A stretch of 53,547 nucleotides of DNA from positions 1-53,547 of the forward strand of contig JBGVRX010000015.1 of assembly GCA_045128835.1 (NCBI GenBank), read 5' to 3'. The notes below the pieces were generated by a model. That model was given only the letters and a program-made list of their open reading frames with translations, was not told the DNA's origin and made no database searches. This stretch comes from CALVUJ01 sp045128835. GTDB lineage: Bacteria > Bacillota_I > Bacilli_A > RFN20 > DUOF01. The first letter of the stretch is position 1, and the number at the start of each line of letters is the position of its first letter. Both the position numbers and the translations under genes were made by a program. Below are positions 33,349 through 42,123 of this stretch, piece after piece.

Positions 33349-33706
33349 CCTTAATTAAATGTATTTTTCAATCAAAAAAAGAGTGAATGATATAAAAAAG
33401 CAATCACTCACCTCGATGTATTGAAAGCATATTGAGAACAATAATTAATTTTATTCCCACGAGTGCAAACTCAACTCCGCAATCCCTTCACGCTTTATTT
33501 CTATTTCGTATTTTTTTACAGAAAGCATTCAAATCATTAAATACTCGTTTGCAATCCTCAAAGCGCAACCACCCGAATAAGTCAAAATATTTTTATAAAA
33601 AGTTTCTTGCCCAATTATTGGCTCAAAGATCATTTTTATCCACGACAATATTTTTTTAACTAATTCACCTATTTAATAAAACAAATCAAATAAGATAAGA
33701 AGATTA

Positions 33707-34233
33707 TTTTTTTATACAGGCAAACGTTTTTCAATAGAAGATAGATTATTGTTAAGAGGTTATGCTCAAGCATGTGCTGATAAAAACAGGACACATTTTT
33801 ATAAAAAAATAAATTTCGTAAAAGAAAGTAAAAAAATATGAGTTACAGCAAAAAAAGGAAATTTAGGCAAAGTTTATCGTGCAGAAACTAAATATATAGA
33901 TAAAGATACAAAAAACACGGAAATTACGTTGTTGTAAAGGAAGTTGGAAACAATGTTGGTGTTTCTAAATTAAAATCTACAAAAAAATTTGATGATAATG
34001 ATAAAAATATAGATTTATTTTTGAAAGAAATAAACGCTACTAGATACAGTTAAAAAAAAGAACTGGCGTAGATTCGCAAGTTTTTGAAAGAAGTAGAATC
34101 ACAGGCAAAAAATTAACCTTGAAAGATAAAAGAGCTTTTTTCGGAAACAGAAGAATTTACTTTAGGTTCACATGATTGGTCTAGAGTTCAATCTCATTTA
34201 AGAAAAAGATATAAAAAAAGAGATAAGAATTAA
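33707..34233 (+). pseudogene. Decayed gene with several frameshifts and a nonsense codon
   Basis: Protein-like segments continue across frames in order: TGKRFSIEDRLLLRGYAQ and ADKNRTHFYKKINF (from 33716), an in-frame TGA (33839-33841), GNLGKVYRAETKYIDKDT, then a shifted frame with NYVVVKEVGNNVGVSKLK, a further shift with TGVDSQVFERSRITGKK, and a last frame with TLGSHDWSRVQSHLRKRYKK ending at TAA (34231-34233). The parts appear to be one ancient gene inactivated by indels in A-runs. The family is not recognised; basic composition and neighbours suggest a mobile-element protein (inference). Confidence 0.65.
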
Positions 34234-34241
34234 CTTATCTC
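34220..34241 (+). terminator. Hairpin at the end of the decayed gene
   Basis: GAGATAAG (34220-34227) and CTTATCTC (34234-34241) form an 8-bp stem spanning the stop codon. A T-run is lacking, so its activity is uncertain. Confidence 0.4.
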
Positions 34242-34277
34242 ATAACACGGTGCATAAGTCGAAACAAAAGTCGACAT

Positions 34278-34295
34278 AATGTTTTGTAAAACATT
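34278..34295. repeat. 8-bp inverted repeat
   Basis: AATGTTTT (34278-34285) and AAAACATT (34288-34295) with GT between them, in the gap between the two decayed genes. No other feature is seen at 34,242-34,368. Confidence 0.5.
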
Positions 34296-34368
34296 TGCTT
34301 TGTGTACGGTTATTGTAAATTTAATTTAATTATATGTCAATAAAAAATAGAGAAAGAGGTAATTAAAA

Positions 34369-34707
34369 ATGGAAAACAATAAAAATCAAAATTCAGAAAA
34401 TCAAGAAAGCAAAGAAAACAAAAACCAACTAAAAGCAACTGCTTCACACGAAACAAGAGCACGCGCACTAGCCGCATTCATTATATATGAATCATTTTAT
34501 TTCAACAAAAAACACGGGAAACATAGAAAACAAAAAAGCAATATCTGCAGCACTAAAGCTAGTTATATAAGAAAGTATGTTAGAAAAGCTCCATTAAAAC
34601 CAGAGGAGAACTTTAAAAAAATATAAATTAAGCAGTTCCGATTTTAAAGAAATCGAAAAATTGCTTAAAGACAAAAACAAAAAAGCTAGTGGAAAGCAAT
34701 TGCTTTA
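34369..34707 (+). pseudogene. Second decayed gene (frameshift plus two nonsense codons)
   Basis: It starts with a good ribosome binding site (AGAGG) and an ATG: an Asn/Lys/Glu-rich lead, then LKATASHETRARALAAFIIYE. The reading then continues sensibly only in another frame (TGNIENKKAISAALKLVI, TAA, ESMLEKLH, TAA, LKKYKLSSSDFKEIEKLL, stop at about 34707). Both internal TAA could be former CAA glutamine codons. The intact 85-codon frame from 34369 to 34626 exists but its second half looks like out-of-frame residue use. Family unknown. Confidence 0.55.
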
Positions 34708-34731
34708 AACCTTAAAGGTCACACACTAGCT
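34684..34731. repeat. Nested inverted repeats that can form a three-way junction
   Basis: Outer arms AGCTAGTG (34684-34691) and CACTAGCT (34724-34731) enclose two further palindromes: AAAGCAATTGCTTT (34693-34706) and ACCTT-A-AAGGT (34709-34719). All pairings are perfect. Confidence 0.6.
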
Positions 34732-34795
34732 GATGTGTATTGTATATGTACAAACTTTTTATGTCAACAAAATTAAATTAATAAAAGAAAGAGGC

Positions 34796-34829
34796 AACAA
34801 AAAAAACGTGGACATCAACCCCACGTTTT
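34796..34829 (-). terminator. Terminator of the P-type ATPase gene
   Basis: AAAACGTGG (34803-34811) and CCACGTTTT (34821-34829) form a 9-bp stem. On the minus strand it ends in eight T. Confidence 0.85.
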
Positions 34830-34865
34830 CTCATTAATTCATTTTTTATATAATCTAGCAAACGC

Positions 34866-37520
34866 CTATTTCTTTATTTTATTAATAATCTTTGCCCCAA
34901 CAATCAATAACTCATGAGCAACCAAAGTCATCAATGATATTCCTAAAATAAAGCACCATTCAGTAAATGCTAATTGTGTTGTTTTAAAGAAATCATTTAA
35001 GAAAGGAATTTCCGTAACTAGAACTTGTAGACCAATACCTAATACTAAAGCAACAACCATCAATTTATTATTAAATATATCTTTTCTTATAAAAGACTTT
35101 TTCAAATTTCTCATTCCAATCGCATGGAACAATTCACTAACAGCAAGTGCCGCAAACGCAAACGTTTGAGCCTTCATTAAAACATCTGGATTGTTATTTA
35201 AAATATCTTTAATAGCACCATAACTGATTGATGTTCCTAAATTACTTAATTCTGCTATAGGAACACTTAAAAACGCAAATAGAGTAATTAAAGCAATTAA
35301 TGCACCATAGAATAAAGTGAACTTCATACCGCCGTGTGCAAATAACGAATCTTTTGGATTTCTTGGTTTATCTTTCATTACATCACTGTCTTTAGGATCG
35401 CTACCTAAAGCTAAAGCCGGAACTGAGTCAGTTAATAGGTTAATCCATAAAATGTGTATTGCAATTAAAGGAACCGGTAATCCAATTAAAATTGCAACAA
35501 ACATAGCAATTACTTCAGCAAAGTTACTAGACAACAAGAATAATACAGACTTCTTAATATTGGCATAAATTGTTCTACCTTCTTCAATTGCTTTTTCAAT
35601 AGAAGCAAAGTTATCATCACTTAGAACCATATCTGCCGCACCTTTAGCAACATCTGTTCCAGTTATACCCATAGCAATACCAATATCAGCAGCTTTCAAA
35701 CTTGGAGCATCATTAACTCCATCTCCTGTCATTGAAACGATTTTATCATTAGCCTTAAACGCTTTAACTATCATAACTTTATGTTCTGGAGAAACTCTCG
35801 CAAACACTCTTAATCCTAAAACTTTCTCATTCAACTCTTCTTGTGTTAACTTATCTAATTGTTCACCATTTATACATTGATCTATACTTTCTGCTATACC
35901 TAAATCTCTAGCAATAGCAAACGCTGTATCTTTATGATCGCCTGTTATCATAATAGTTGTTATGCCCGCTTCTTTAAAAGTAGCAACAGCTTCCTTAGCT
36001 TCTGGTCTAGGCGGATCTATCATTCCAACAAAACCAACAAATATTAATTCTTCTTCATTAAATTCACTATTTTCTTTATATCCCAAAGCTAAAACTCTAA
36101 GAGCATCTAAAGACATATTGTGAGCTGCTTCATCCATTTTTTCTAAATCTTTTTTAGTGATTTTTCTTACTTCACCATTATCATATATTTTACTACATCT
36201 TTTTAAAATATTATCAATAGCACCTTTTGTATATGACCTTGTTGATTCCTCGTATTTATGCATTGTAGACATCATTTTTCTATCCGAGTCAAATGGCAAT
36301 TCATTAATTCTAGGATGCACTTCATTTGCAACATCTTTCATAATATTGAACTTTTTACCTAACTCTATTAAAGCAACTTCAGTAGGATCTCCAATAACAC
36401 CATTATCATCAGCAACAGCATCATTACATAAAACAAGACCTTCTATTAAAAGTTCAAAACCTTTGCTATCACCAACATCACTTAAGACATTCGAGCAAAA
36501 CATTTTTTCAACAGTCATTTTATTTTGTGTTAATGTTCCTGTTTTATCACTACACACAACACTAACAGCACCTAACGTTTCAACACTTGGAAGTTTTCTG
36601 ACAATTGTATTTACCTTAACCATTCTTTGAACACCTAACGCTAACACAATCGTAACAACTGCAGGCAATCCTTCAGGTATAGCTGCAACAGCTAAAGAGA
36701 TTGCACTGATAAGCATTGCTTGTACATCTCTTCCTTGAGCTAACGCTATAATGAATAATGCCACACACAACACAACAGCTAGCACACCTAACAACTTACC
36801 TAAATCAGCAAGTCTTTTTTGTAACGGCGTCATTTCATCTTTTTCATTTTTTATCAAACTAGCGATTTTACCAACTTGAGTATTCATCCCTGTAGAAACA
36901 ACTATACCAGCGCCTCTACCATTAACAGTATTAGTAGACATGTACGCCATGTTGATTCTATCGCCTAAAGGAACTTCCTTATCAAATGTTACACGTGCAT
37001 CTTTTATAACTGGGACTGACTCACCTGTTAAAGATGCCTCTTCAATCTTTAAGTTGTTGCTTTCAATTATTCTAAGATCTGCAGGTATTGTTCTACCAGC
37101 CTCTATTTCAACCACATCACCAACAACAAGTTCTTCAGCCTTAATTTCAACAAGATGTCCATCTCTTATTACAACACAAGATGGTGAAGACATTTTTTTC
37201 AAAGCTTCTAACGCCTTTTCTGCTTTTGATTCTTGAACTGTTCCTATAATACCATTTAATAAGACAACCGCCACTATTATTATCGCATCACTTATTTCCT
37301 TTAATGATATAGATATAATGATTGCCACAAACAAGATATAAATCATTGGGTCATTAAGTTGTGATAGGAATATTGAAAAGATACTTTTCTTTTTCCCCTC
37401 ATCCAATGCATTCTTTCCATTTCTCTCTAATCTTAATTTAGCTTCTTCGGAAGTTAATCCTTTTTCGCAACTTGTTTGTAATTCTTTTTCACATGCTTCT
37501 ATGCTCTTTTTTTCAAACAT
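34866..37520 (-). CDS. Calcium-type P-type ATPase (P2, SERCA/PMCA-like)
   Basis: 884 residues, an ATP-driven cation pump in the membrane. The order is: N-terminal cation ATPase domain, TGES of the actuator (near 168), M4 motif PEGLPAV, phosphorylated DKTGTLT (near 318), MTGDGVNDAP hinge (near 600), M6 motif NLLTDSVPALALG and a C-terminal six-helix domain. The M4 PEGLP and M6 N-x-x-T-D pattern fits Ca2+ export. The ATG at 37520 has GAGGAG 10 nt upstream; two preceding TTG codons are less likely. Single gene with its own terminator. Confidence 0.94.
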   Translation of the reverse strand: MFEKKSIEACEKELQTSCEKGLTSEEAKLRLERNGKNALDEGKKKSIFSIFLSQLNDPMIYILFVAIIISISLKEISDAIIIVAVVLLNGIIGTVQESKAEKALEALKKMSSPSCVVIRDGHLVEIKAEELVVGDVVEIEAGRTIPADLRIIESNNLKIEEASLTGESVPVIKDARVTFDKEVPLGDRINMAYMSTNTVNGRGAGIVVSTGMNTQVGKIASLIKNEKDEMTPLQKRLADLGKLLGVLAVVLCVALFIIALAQGRDVQAMLISAISLAVAAIPEGLPAVVTIVLALGVQRMVKVNTIVRKLPSVETLGAVSVVCSDKTGTLTQNKMTVEKMFCSNVLSDVGDSKGFELLIEGLVLCNDAVADDNGVIGDPTEVALIELGKKFNIMKDVANEVHPRINELPFDSDRKMMSTMHKYEESTRSYTKGAIDNILKRCSKIYDNGEVRKITKKDLEKMDEAAHNMSLDALRVLALGYKENSEFNEEELIFVGFVGMIDPPRPEAKEAVATFKEAGITTIMITGDHKDTAFAIARDLGIAESIDQCINGEQLDKLTQEELNEKVLGLRVFARVSPEHKVMIVKAFKANDKIVSMTGDGVNDAPSLKAADIGIAMGITGTDVAKGAADMVLSDDNFASIEKAIEEGRTIYANIKKSVLFLLSSNFAEVIAMFVAILIGLPVPLIAIHILWINLLTDSVPALALGSDPKDSDVMKDKPRNPKDSLFAHGGMKFTLFYGALIALITLFAFLSVPIAELSNLGTSISYGAIKDILNNNPDVLMKAQTFAFAALAVSELFHAIGMRNLKKSFIRKDIFNNKLMVVALVLGIGLQVLVTEIPFLNDFFKTTQLAFTEWCFILGISLMTLVAHELLIVGAKIINKIKK

Positions 37521-37729
37521 CAACAATACTCTCCTCGCTACTATATTTTATTTTATTCTATAATTATAATAATAATTACTTATTAATTGTAGCACAACAA
37601 AATGAAAGTAACTATAGTTTTATAATTTTAATTATAAATAGATAAAAAATAGCATTTCCCATTATTTTGTGTTATTATGAAATCGTATCACAATTATTTT
37701 ATTATTTTGAAAGGAGAAAAATAATTAAT

Positions 37730-38857
37730 ATGAAACAAGAAATTATAGCAATGCTTTTAGCGGGAGGTAAGGGCGTCCGTTTAAGCGAACTAACTAAAGC
37801 AGTTGCTAAGCCTGCAGTTAATTTTGGTGGAAAATACAGAATTATAGACTTTCCACTATCTAACTGTGCTAACTCAACAATTAAAACTGTTGGTGTACTA
37901 ACTCAATATGAAGGAGCTAGTTTAACAGAATATATCGGAAGCGGCCAAAAATGGGGACTTGATGCAAATGGAAACTCATGCGTTATTTTAGCACCAGGTC
38001 AAAAAGGTGATGAATGTTATTTCTACAACGGAACATCAGATGCAATATATAGAAACTTAGATTTCATCGATAAATACGATCCTGAATACGTTCTTATTCT
38101 TTCTGGTGACCACGTTTATAAAATGGATTATTCAAAAATGCTTCATTTCCACAAGAGTAAAGGTGCTGACATCACAATTGCAGCAATCAATGTATCATTA
38201 AAAGAAGCAAGCCGTTTTGGAATTATAAACACTAATCCAGATTACTCAATTGTTGAATTTGAAGAAAAACCAGCTAAGCCAAAGAGTACTCTTGCTTCTA
38301 TGGGAATTTATATATTCACATATAGCAAATTAAAAGAATACTTAGAAAAAGAAAACAATCATACAGAAAGAAAAGAACACGACTTTGGAAAACACGTTCT
38401 TCCTACAATGTTATCAGAAGGTTGCCGCATGTTTGCATATCCTTTCGAAGGATATTGGAAAGATGTTGGAACAGTTGAAAGTTTATGGCAATCTAACATG
38501 GACTTATTAGATGACGACAAATTAGGATTATTAAGTCCTGAGTCTGCTTGGAAAATATATACTGAAGATTCTTTCTCTGCTCCTCAATATATTTCAGAAA
38601 ACGCAAAAATTAACAACTGTTTAATAAATCAAGGTTGTTACATTGAAGGAGAAGTTAAACATTCTGTAATATTCAAAGATGTAAAAATTGGTAAGGGAGC
38701 TAAAGTTATAGACTCTGTTATCCTTCCTGGCTGTACAATCAAAGATGGCGCAGTAATAAAAAAATGTATAGTTAATAACAATATAACTATAGAGAGCAAC
38801 GAAAAAATAAATACTGAAGAAAAAGAAATTCTTTTAGTTCACAAGGAGGAAATCTAA
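37730..38857 (+). CDS. glgC: Glucose-1-phosphate adenylyltransferase, catalytic GlgC
   Basis: 375 residues. It makes ADP-glucose from glucose-1-phosphate and ATP, the first step of glycogen synthesis. The N-terminal nucleotidyltransferase domain has LLAGGKGVRLSELT (the usual T of GGxGTR is V), KPAVNFGGKYRIIDFPLSNC, the SGDHVYKMDY metal site and FEEKPAKPKS. A left-handed beta-helix with hexapeptide repeats ends it. The ATG at 37730 follows AAAGGAG. glgD starts 1 nt after its stop, a classic GlgC-GlgD pair. Confidence 0.95.
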   Translation: MKQEIIAMLLAGGKGVRLSELTKAVAKPAVNFGGKYRIIDFPLSNCANSTIKTVGVLTQYEGASLTEYIGSGQKWGLDANGNSCVILAPGQKGDECYFYNGTSDAIYRNLDFIDKYDPEYVLILSGDHVYKMDYSKMLHFHKSKGADITIAAINVSLKEASRFGIINTNPDYSIVEFEEKPAKPKSTLASMGIYIFTYSKLKEYLEKENNHTERKEHDFGKHVLPTMLSEGCRMFAYPFEGYWKDVGTVESLWQSNMDLLDDDKLGLLSPESAWKIYTEDSFSAPQYISENAKINNCLINQGCYIEGEVKHSVIFKDVKIGKGAKVIDSVILPGCTIKDGAVIKKCIVNNNITIESNEKINTEEKEILLVHKEEI

Positions 38858-38858
38858 T

Positions 38859-39956
38859 ATGGATAAGATACTAGGTATAGTTAATCTTCATACAGAATCA
38901 AACTTTGGAAATTTAACACAAAGAAAAAACATTGAAACAACATCTTTCTTAGGAAGATATTATTTTATAGATTTTGTTTTATCTAGATTTACAAACTGCA
39001 ACATAAACAACATTGAAATATTAGTAAAAAACAAACCAACATCTTTATTCAAACACTTAAGTTTAGGTGCTAAAGAATGGTCAGTTAACACACAAATTGG
39101 TGGTATAAATTTAATGTACAACGAGTTAGAAAGCAAGAAGAACTATCTAAACACGGATTTCAATACACTTCTAACTAACAAAAAATTCTTATACCACTAC
39201 AATCAAGCTTTTGTTGTTGTGGCACCTTGTGACATCATCTCTGACATTGATTATCAAAAAATGATGGAAGCTCACATTCTAAGTGGTAAAGTTATGACTG
39301 TTGCGTACAAGAACTGCGCTGATGAGTTAGATAAATTTACTGGCGTAGACAAAATGAATTTTGATGAAACAGGAACTAAATTCAAATATTTCAAAAAAGA
39401 TGACGCTAATCCTAACGTTTACATGGAAACATTTATCATCCACAGAACTAAACTTATTGAAATCTTAGAAAACTTCGATCCAGATGATGAAATTCCTACA
39501 CTAAAAGAAGTTATAAGTTACTTAGCAAGATTAGAAGACATCAACGTTTATGAACACAAAGGATTTATGAGATACTTCAGAACAATGGAAAATTATATTG
39601 AGTATAGTTTAGAAATGTTAAATGAAGAAAAATATAAAACTTTATTTGATCAAAACAATCCTATTTATACAAGAGAGTACAACACAACTCCTACAATATA
39701 TGGTAAAAAAGCCGATGTAACCCGTTGTTACATAACAAACGGTTGTAACATAAATGGTACAGTTTCAAACTCAATATTAGGAAGAAACGTTATCGTAGAA
39801 GAGGGTGCGGTAATCAATAACTCAATCATATTCTCTTATGCTCACATAAAAGCAGGCAGTGTTATTGAAGATGCAATTATAGAAAACGGAAGTATTGTAA
39901 AAGAGAAAACAAAAATAAAAGGCAACATAAAAAAACCCGCATATATTCAATCTTAA
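38859..39956 (+). CDS. glgD: GlgD, regulatory/non-catalytic ADP-glucose pyrophosphorylase subunit
   Basis: 365 residues, homologous to GlgC but without the GGxGTRL loop (it begins KILGIVNLHTESNFGNLTQ) and with altered metal residues. In Gram-positive bacteria GlgD forms a complex with GlgC and raises its activity. GRYYFIDFVLSRFTNC and C-terminal hexapeptide repeats (CYITNGCNINGTVSNS) are visible. AAGGAGG is 9 nt upstream. glgA, glgB and glgP are not in the window. Confidence 0.93.
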   Translation: MDKILGIVNLHTESNFGNLTQRKNIETTSFLGRYYFIDFVLSRFTNCNINNIEILVKNKPTSLFKHLSLGAKEWSVNTQIGGINLMYNELESKKNYLNTDFNTLLTNKKFLYHYNQAFVVVAPCDIISDIDYQKMMEAHILSGKVMTVAYKNCADELDKFTGVDKMNFDETGTKFKYFKKDDANPNVYMETFIIHRTKLIEILENFDPDDEIPTLKEVISYLARLEDINVYEHKGFMRYFRTMENYIEYSLEMLNEEKYKTLFDQNNPIYTREYNTTPTIYGKKADVTRCYITNGCNINGTVSNSILGRNVIVEEGAVINNSIIFSYAHIKAGSVIEDAIIENGSIVKEKTKIKGNIKKPAYIQS

Positions 39957-39968
39957 TAAATACAATAT

Positions 39969-40262
39969 ATGAAATTAAAAGAAGCACTAACTTACGTTGC
40001 TACAATTTCAACTAACCTTTTATTCGCTTTCTTATTTACTTTATTATTCTTTAAAGGAGACAATACAAACTTTATATTTTGTGCTTGTGGAACAATATTA
40101 GTTTCATTAATCGCGGTAGCTATAATAGCAAAAAAATTTAATTACAAACTAGATATATTTGCATACAATATAACAGATGTAAAATACTTAATTATAAACA
40201 GTATTTTTATTGGAAACTTATTCTCAATTCCAATTTCAATGTTTGTATCACTAGCATTATAA
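39969..40262 (+). CDS. Small three-TM protein downstream of glgD
   Basis: 97 residues with about three hydrophobic segments (roughly 12-30, 35-53, 72-95) and few charges. It follows glgD by 12 nt and precedes the terminator, so it is probably the last gene of the glgCD transcript. No obvious ribosome binding site is present. No family recognised. Confidence 0.6.
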   Translation: MKLKEALTYVATISTNLLFAFLFTLLFFKGDNTNFIFCACGTILVSLIAVAIIAKKFNYKLDIFAYNITDVKYLIINSIFIGNLFSIPISMFVSLAL

Positions 40263-40308
40263 AAAAAAGAAGAGATAATAGACTTAAAACTATTTCTCTT
40301 CTTTTTTA
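40261..40308. terminator. Bidirectional terminator between glgCD operon and trxB
   Basis: AAAAAAGAAGAGA and TCTCTTCTTTTTT plus an AATAG/CTATT inner part form a long stem between convergent transcripts. Confidence 0.85.
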
Positions 40309-41229
40309 TTTCTTCTTTTGAATATACTTGTAAGCGTTAATTGCCGCTATTGCACCATCACTACCTGCGGTAACTATTTGCTTTAATTGAGTAGTAGTAC
40401 AATCACCTACTGCATAAATACCCTCTATTTTTGTTTGTTTAAATTCATCTACAATAACATATCCTTTTTCATTAGTTATCTTTAATTTATCAACAAACTT
40501 TGTATCCGGAGAATCTCCTAAAAGAGGAAAAACAATTTCTGTATTAATATTTCTTTCTTCACCATTAACTTCTATAACCAAGTTTTCAACAGTATCTTTT
40601 CCATTAACTTTTTTTACAATTGCATTATGAATAATTTCTACTTTATCATTTGACTCAATATCATTTATCAAAGATTGCTTTGCTTCAAAGTGATCTTTTT
40701 CATTTATCAAATATATCTTACTTGCAAAATCTGTTAAGTATAAAGTTTCTTCTAATGCATGATTACCATTACCGATAACTACCATTGTTTTGTTCTTATA
40801 TAAAGAAGCATCACAAACTGCACAATAAGAAATACCATTACCATAATATTTTTCTTCACCAATAAAGCCACTTTTTTTCTCACTAGTTCCTATAGCAATT
40901 ATAACTGCATAACATCTATATTTTTTATCTTTTAAAACAACCTCTTTATAATCATTATAATCAACTACATCCAAAACATTCCCTTGCTCATAAACCCCAC
41001 CATAAGAAAACGAATGTTTAAACATTTGCAACGATAAATCTACTCCACTTATTTTTTCTGTTCCAATCCAATTCTCTACAGTTGTTGCTTTAACAACTTT
41101 ACCACCCGGACAATTTCTTTCAATAACTAAAGTTTTAAGTTTAGAACGAGTTGCATAAAGACATGCATTCATTCCACCAGGGCCACTACCTATAATTATC
41201 AAATCATAATCAACTTGCACTTTGTTCAT
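40306..41229 (-). CDS. trxB: Thioredoxin reductase-like flavoprotein
   Basis: 307 residues. FAD motif GSGPGGMNA (about 12-20), redox pair CAVC (in SYCAVCDASLY) and the C-terminal GIYAVGDC-TTQLKQIVTA show the low-molecular-weight TrxR fold. The pyridine nucleotide site reads GNGNHALEE instead of GGGDSAxEE, and the HRRxxxR NADPH-phosphate motif is replaced by NEKDHFEA. NADPH may therefore not be the electron donor. The ATG at 41229 has GAGGAAG; it overlaps the lgt end by 20 nt, so the two are coupled. Confidence 0.88.
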   Translation of the reverse strand: MNKVQVDYDLIIIGSGPGGMNACLYATRSKLKTLVIERNCPGGKVVKATTVENWIGTEKISGVDLSLQMFKHSFSYGGVYEQGNVLDVVDYNDYKEVVLKDKKYRCYAVIIAIGTSEKKSGFIGEEKYYGNGISYCAVCDASLYKNKTMVVIGNGNHALEETLYLTDFASKIYLINEKDHFEAKQSLINDIESNDKVEIIHNAIVKKVNGKDTVENLVIEVNGEERNINTEIVFPLLGDSPDTKFVDKLKITNEKGYVIVDEFKQTKIEGIYAVGDCTTTQLKQIVTAGSDGAIAAINAYKYIQKKK

Positions 41230-42094
41230 TTGCAACTTCCTCTTTTGTTTCCACTTTAACTTTTGGAGCTTCATATAATTTTTTTCTATTAATTTCTAAA
41301 TAGACTATAACACCTATTCCCGCTACTATAAATAGCGCAGACATAAGAACAGATTGTGATAAATTACCGAATATTCTCATAATGTATGTTTCTTCTCTTA
41401 AAGGCTCCATAATAATTCTTACTAACCCGTAATAAATTAAATACATAGCACCCAATTCTCCATCAACCTTCTTAGTAAATAATTTTCTAACAACAATACT
41501 AATTATAATAAATCCAAGTAAAGTCAATAAACCTTCATATAAGAATAGAGGAGTAGCAACATACCCAGTTCTACAATAAATCCTTCCTCCATTCATATTA
41601 TCCAAAATAAAATCAGGAATCCAAGAAACTGAAGCACGTTCGATACATTCACCATACACTTCTTGATTAAAGAAATTACCCCATCTTCCAATAGATTGAG
41701 CTATCAAAATATTAGGAACAATAAAGTCTACTAATCTTCTAAACTTTCCACTAAGCCCTTTAAACTTAAGAACCAAGTAACCAGCCAATATACCTCCAAG
41801 AACACCACCTTGAATAGCAAGTCCCCCTTCCCATACTTTAAGCATGGAAATTGGATCTGCTAAATAATAATCTAGTTCACTAACAATGTACCAAATTCTC
41901 GCACCTATTAAACCACAAGGAAACGCTATTAAAAATAAAGTTTCCATCAAATCAGGATGTTCCTTTGATAGTTCATCTTTAGAATAAAAATATTTACTTA
42001 TTAAATATGCGACTATCGCACCAGTCAATACAATAACTGAATACCATGTTATGTTTGTACCAAACACATATGGGCTGTATGCTAAAAAATCCAT
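41210..42094 (-). CDS. lgt: Prolipoprotein diacylglyceryl transferase
   Basis: 294 residues with about seven membrane segments. It transfers diacylglycerol to the lipobox cysteine of prolipoproteins such as the OppA-like protein encoded further right. Signature GRWGNFFNQEVYG and WEGGLAIQGG are present (the family's usual HGG His is Glu-Gly here). The charged C-terminal tail overlaps trxB. Its stop is TGA. AAGGAGG precedes the ATG. Confidence 0.95.
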   Translation of the reverse strand: MDFLAYSPYVFGTNITWYSVIVLTGAIVAYLISKYFYSKDELSKEHPDLMETLFLIAFPCGLIGARIWYIVSELDYYLADPISMLKVWEGGLAIQGGVLGGILAGYLVLKFKGLSGKFRRLVDFIVPNILIAQSIGRWGNFFNQEVYGECIERASVSWIPDFILDNMNGGRIYCRTGYVATPLFLYEGLLTLLGFIIISIVVRKLFTKKVDGELGAMYLIYYGLVRIIMEPLREETYIMRIFGNLSQSVLMSALFIVAGIGVIVYLEINRKKLYEAPKVKVETKEEVANEQSAS

Positions 42095-42123
42095 TAAAAT
42101 TCCTCCTTCACTTCAAGTTTAAC

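Larger units (their letters stand above)
33047..33706. other. Gene-poor AT-rich stretch with inverted repeats
   Basis: About 660 nt with no credible gene: short frames lack ribosome binding sites and read as low-complexity Lys/Phe/Ser. It holds a 25-nt palindrome (33111-33135), a long hairpin (33229-33286), a parS-like site (33333-33348) and a GAGTGA/TCACTC repeat near 33,380-33,411. Confidence 0.6.

Noticed and set aside
33133..33659. Short open frames on either strand in the gene-poor stretch
   Set aside because: No ribosome binding sites, low-complexity composition, and overlap with hairpins and the parS-like site.
37560..37729. Promoter or riboswitch upstream of glgC
   Set aside because: Several TATTAT/TATAAT-like strings exist, but none has a convincing -35 at proper spacing and no riboswitch-like conserved structure was seen.
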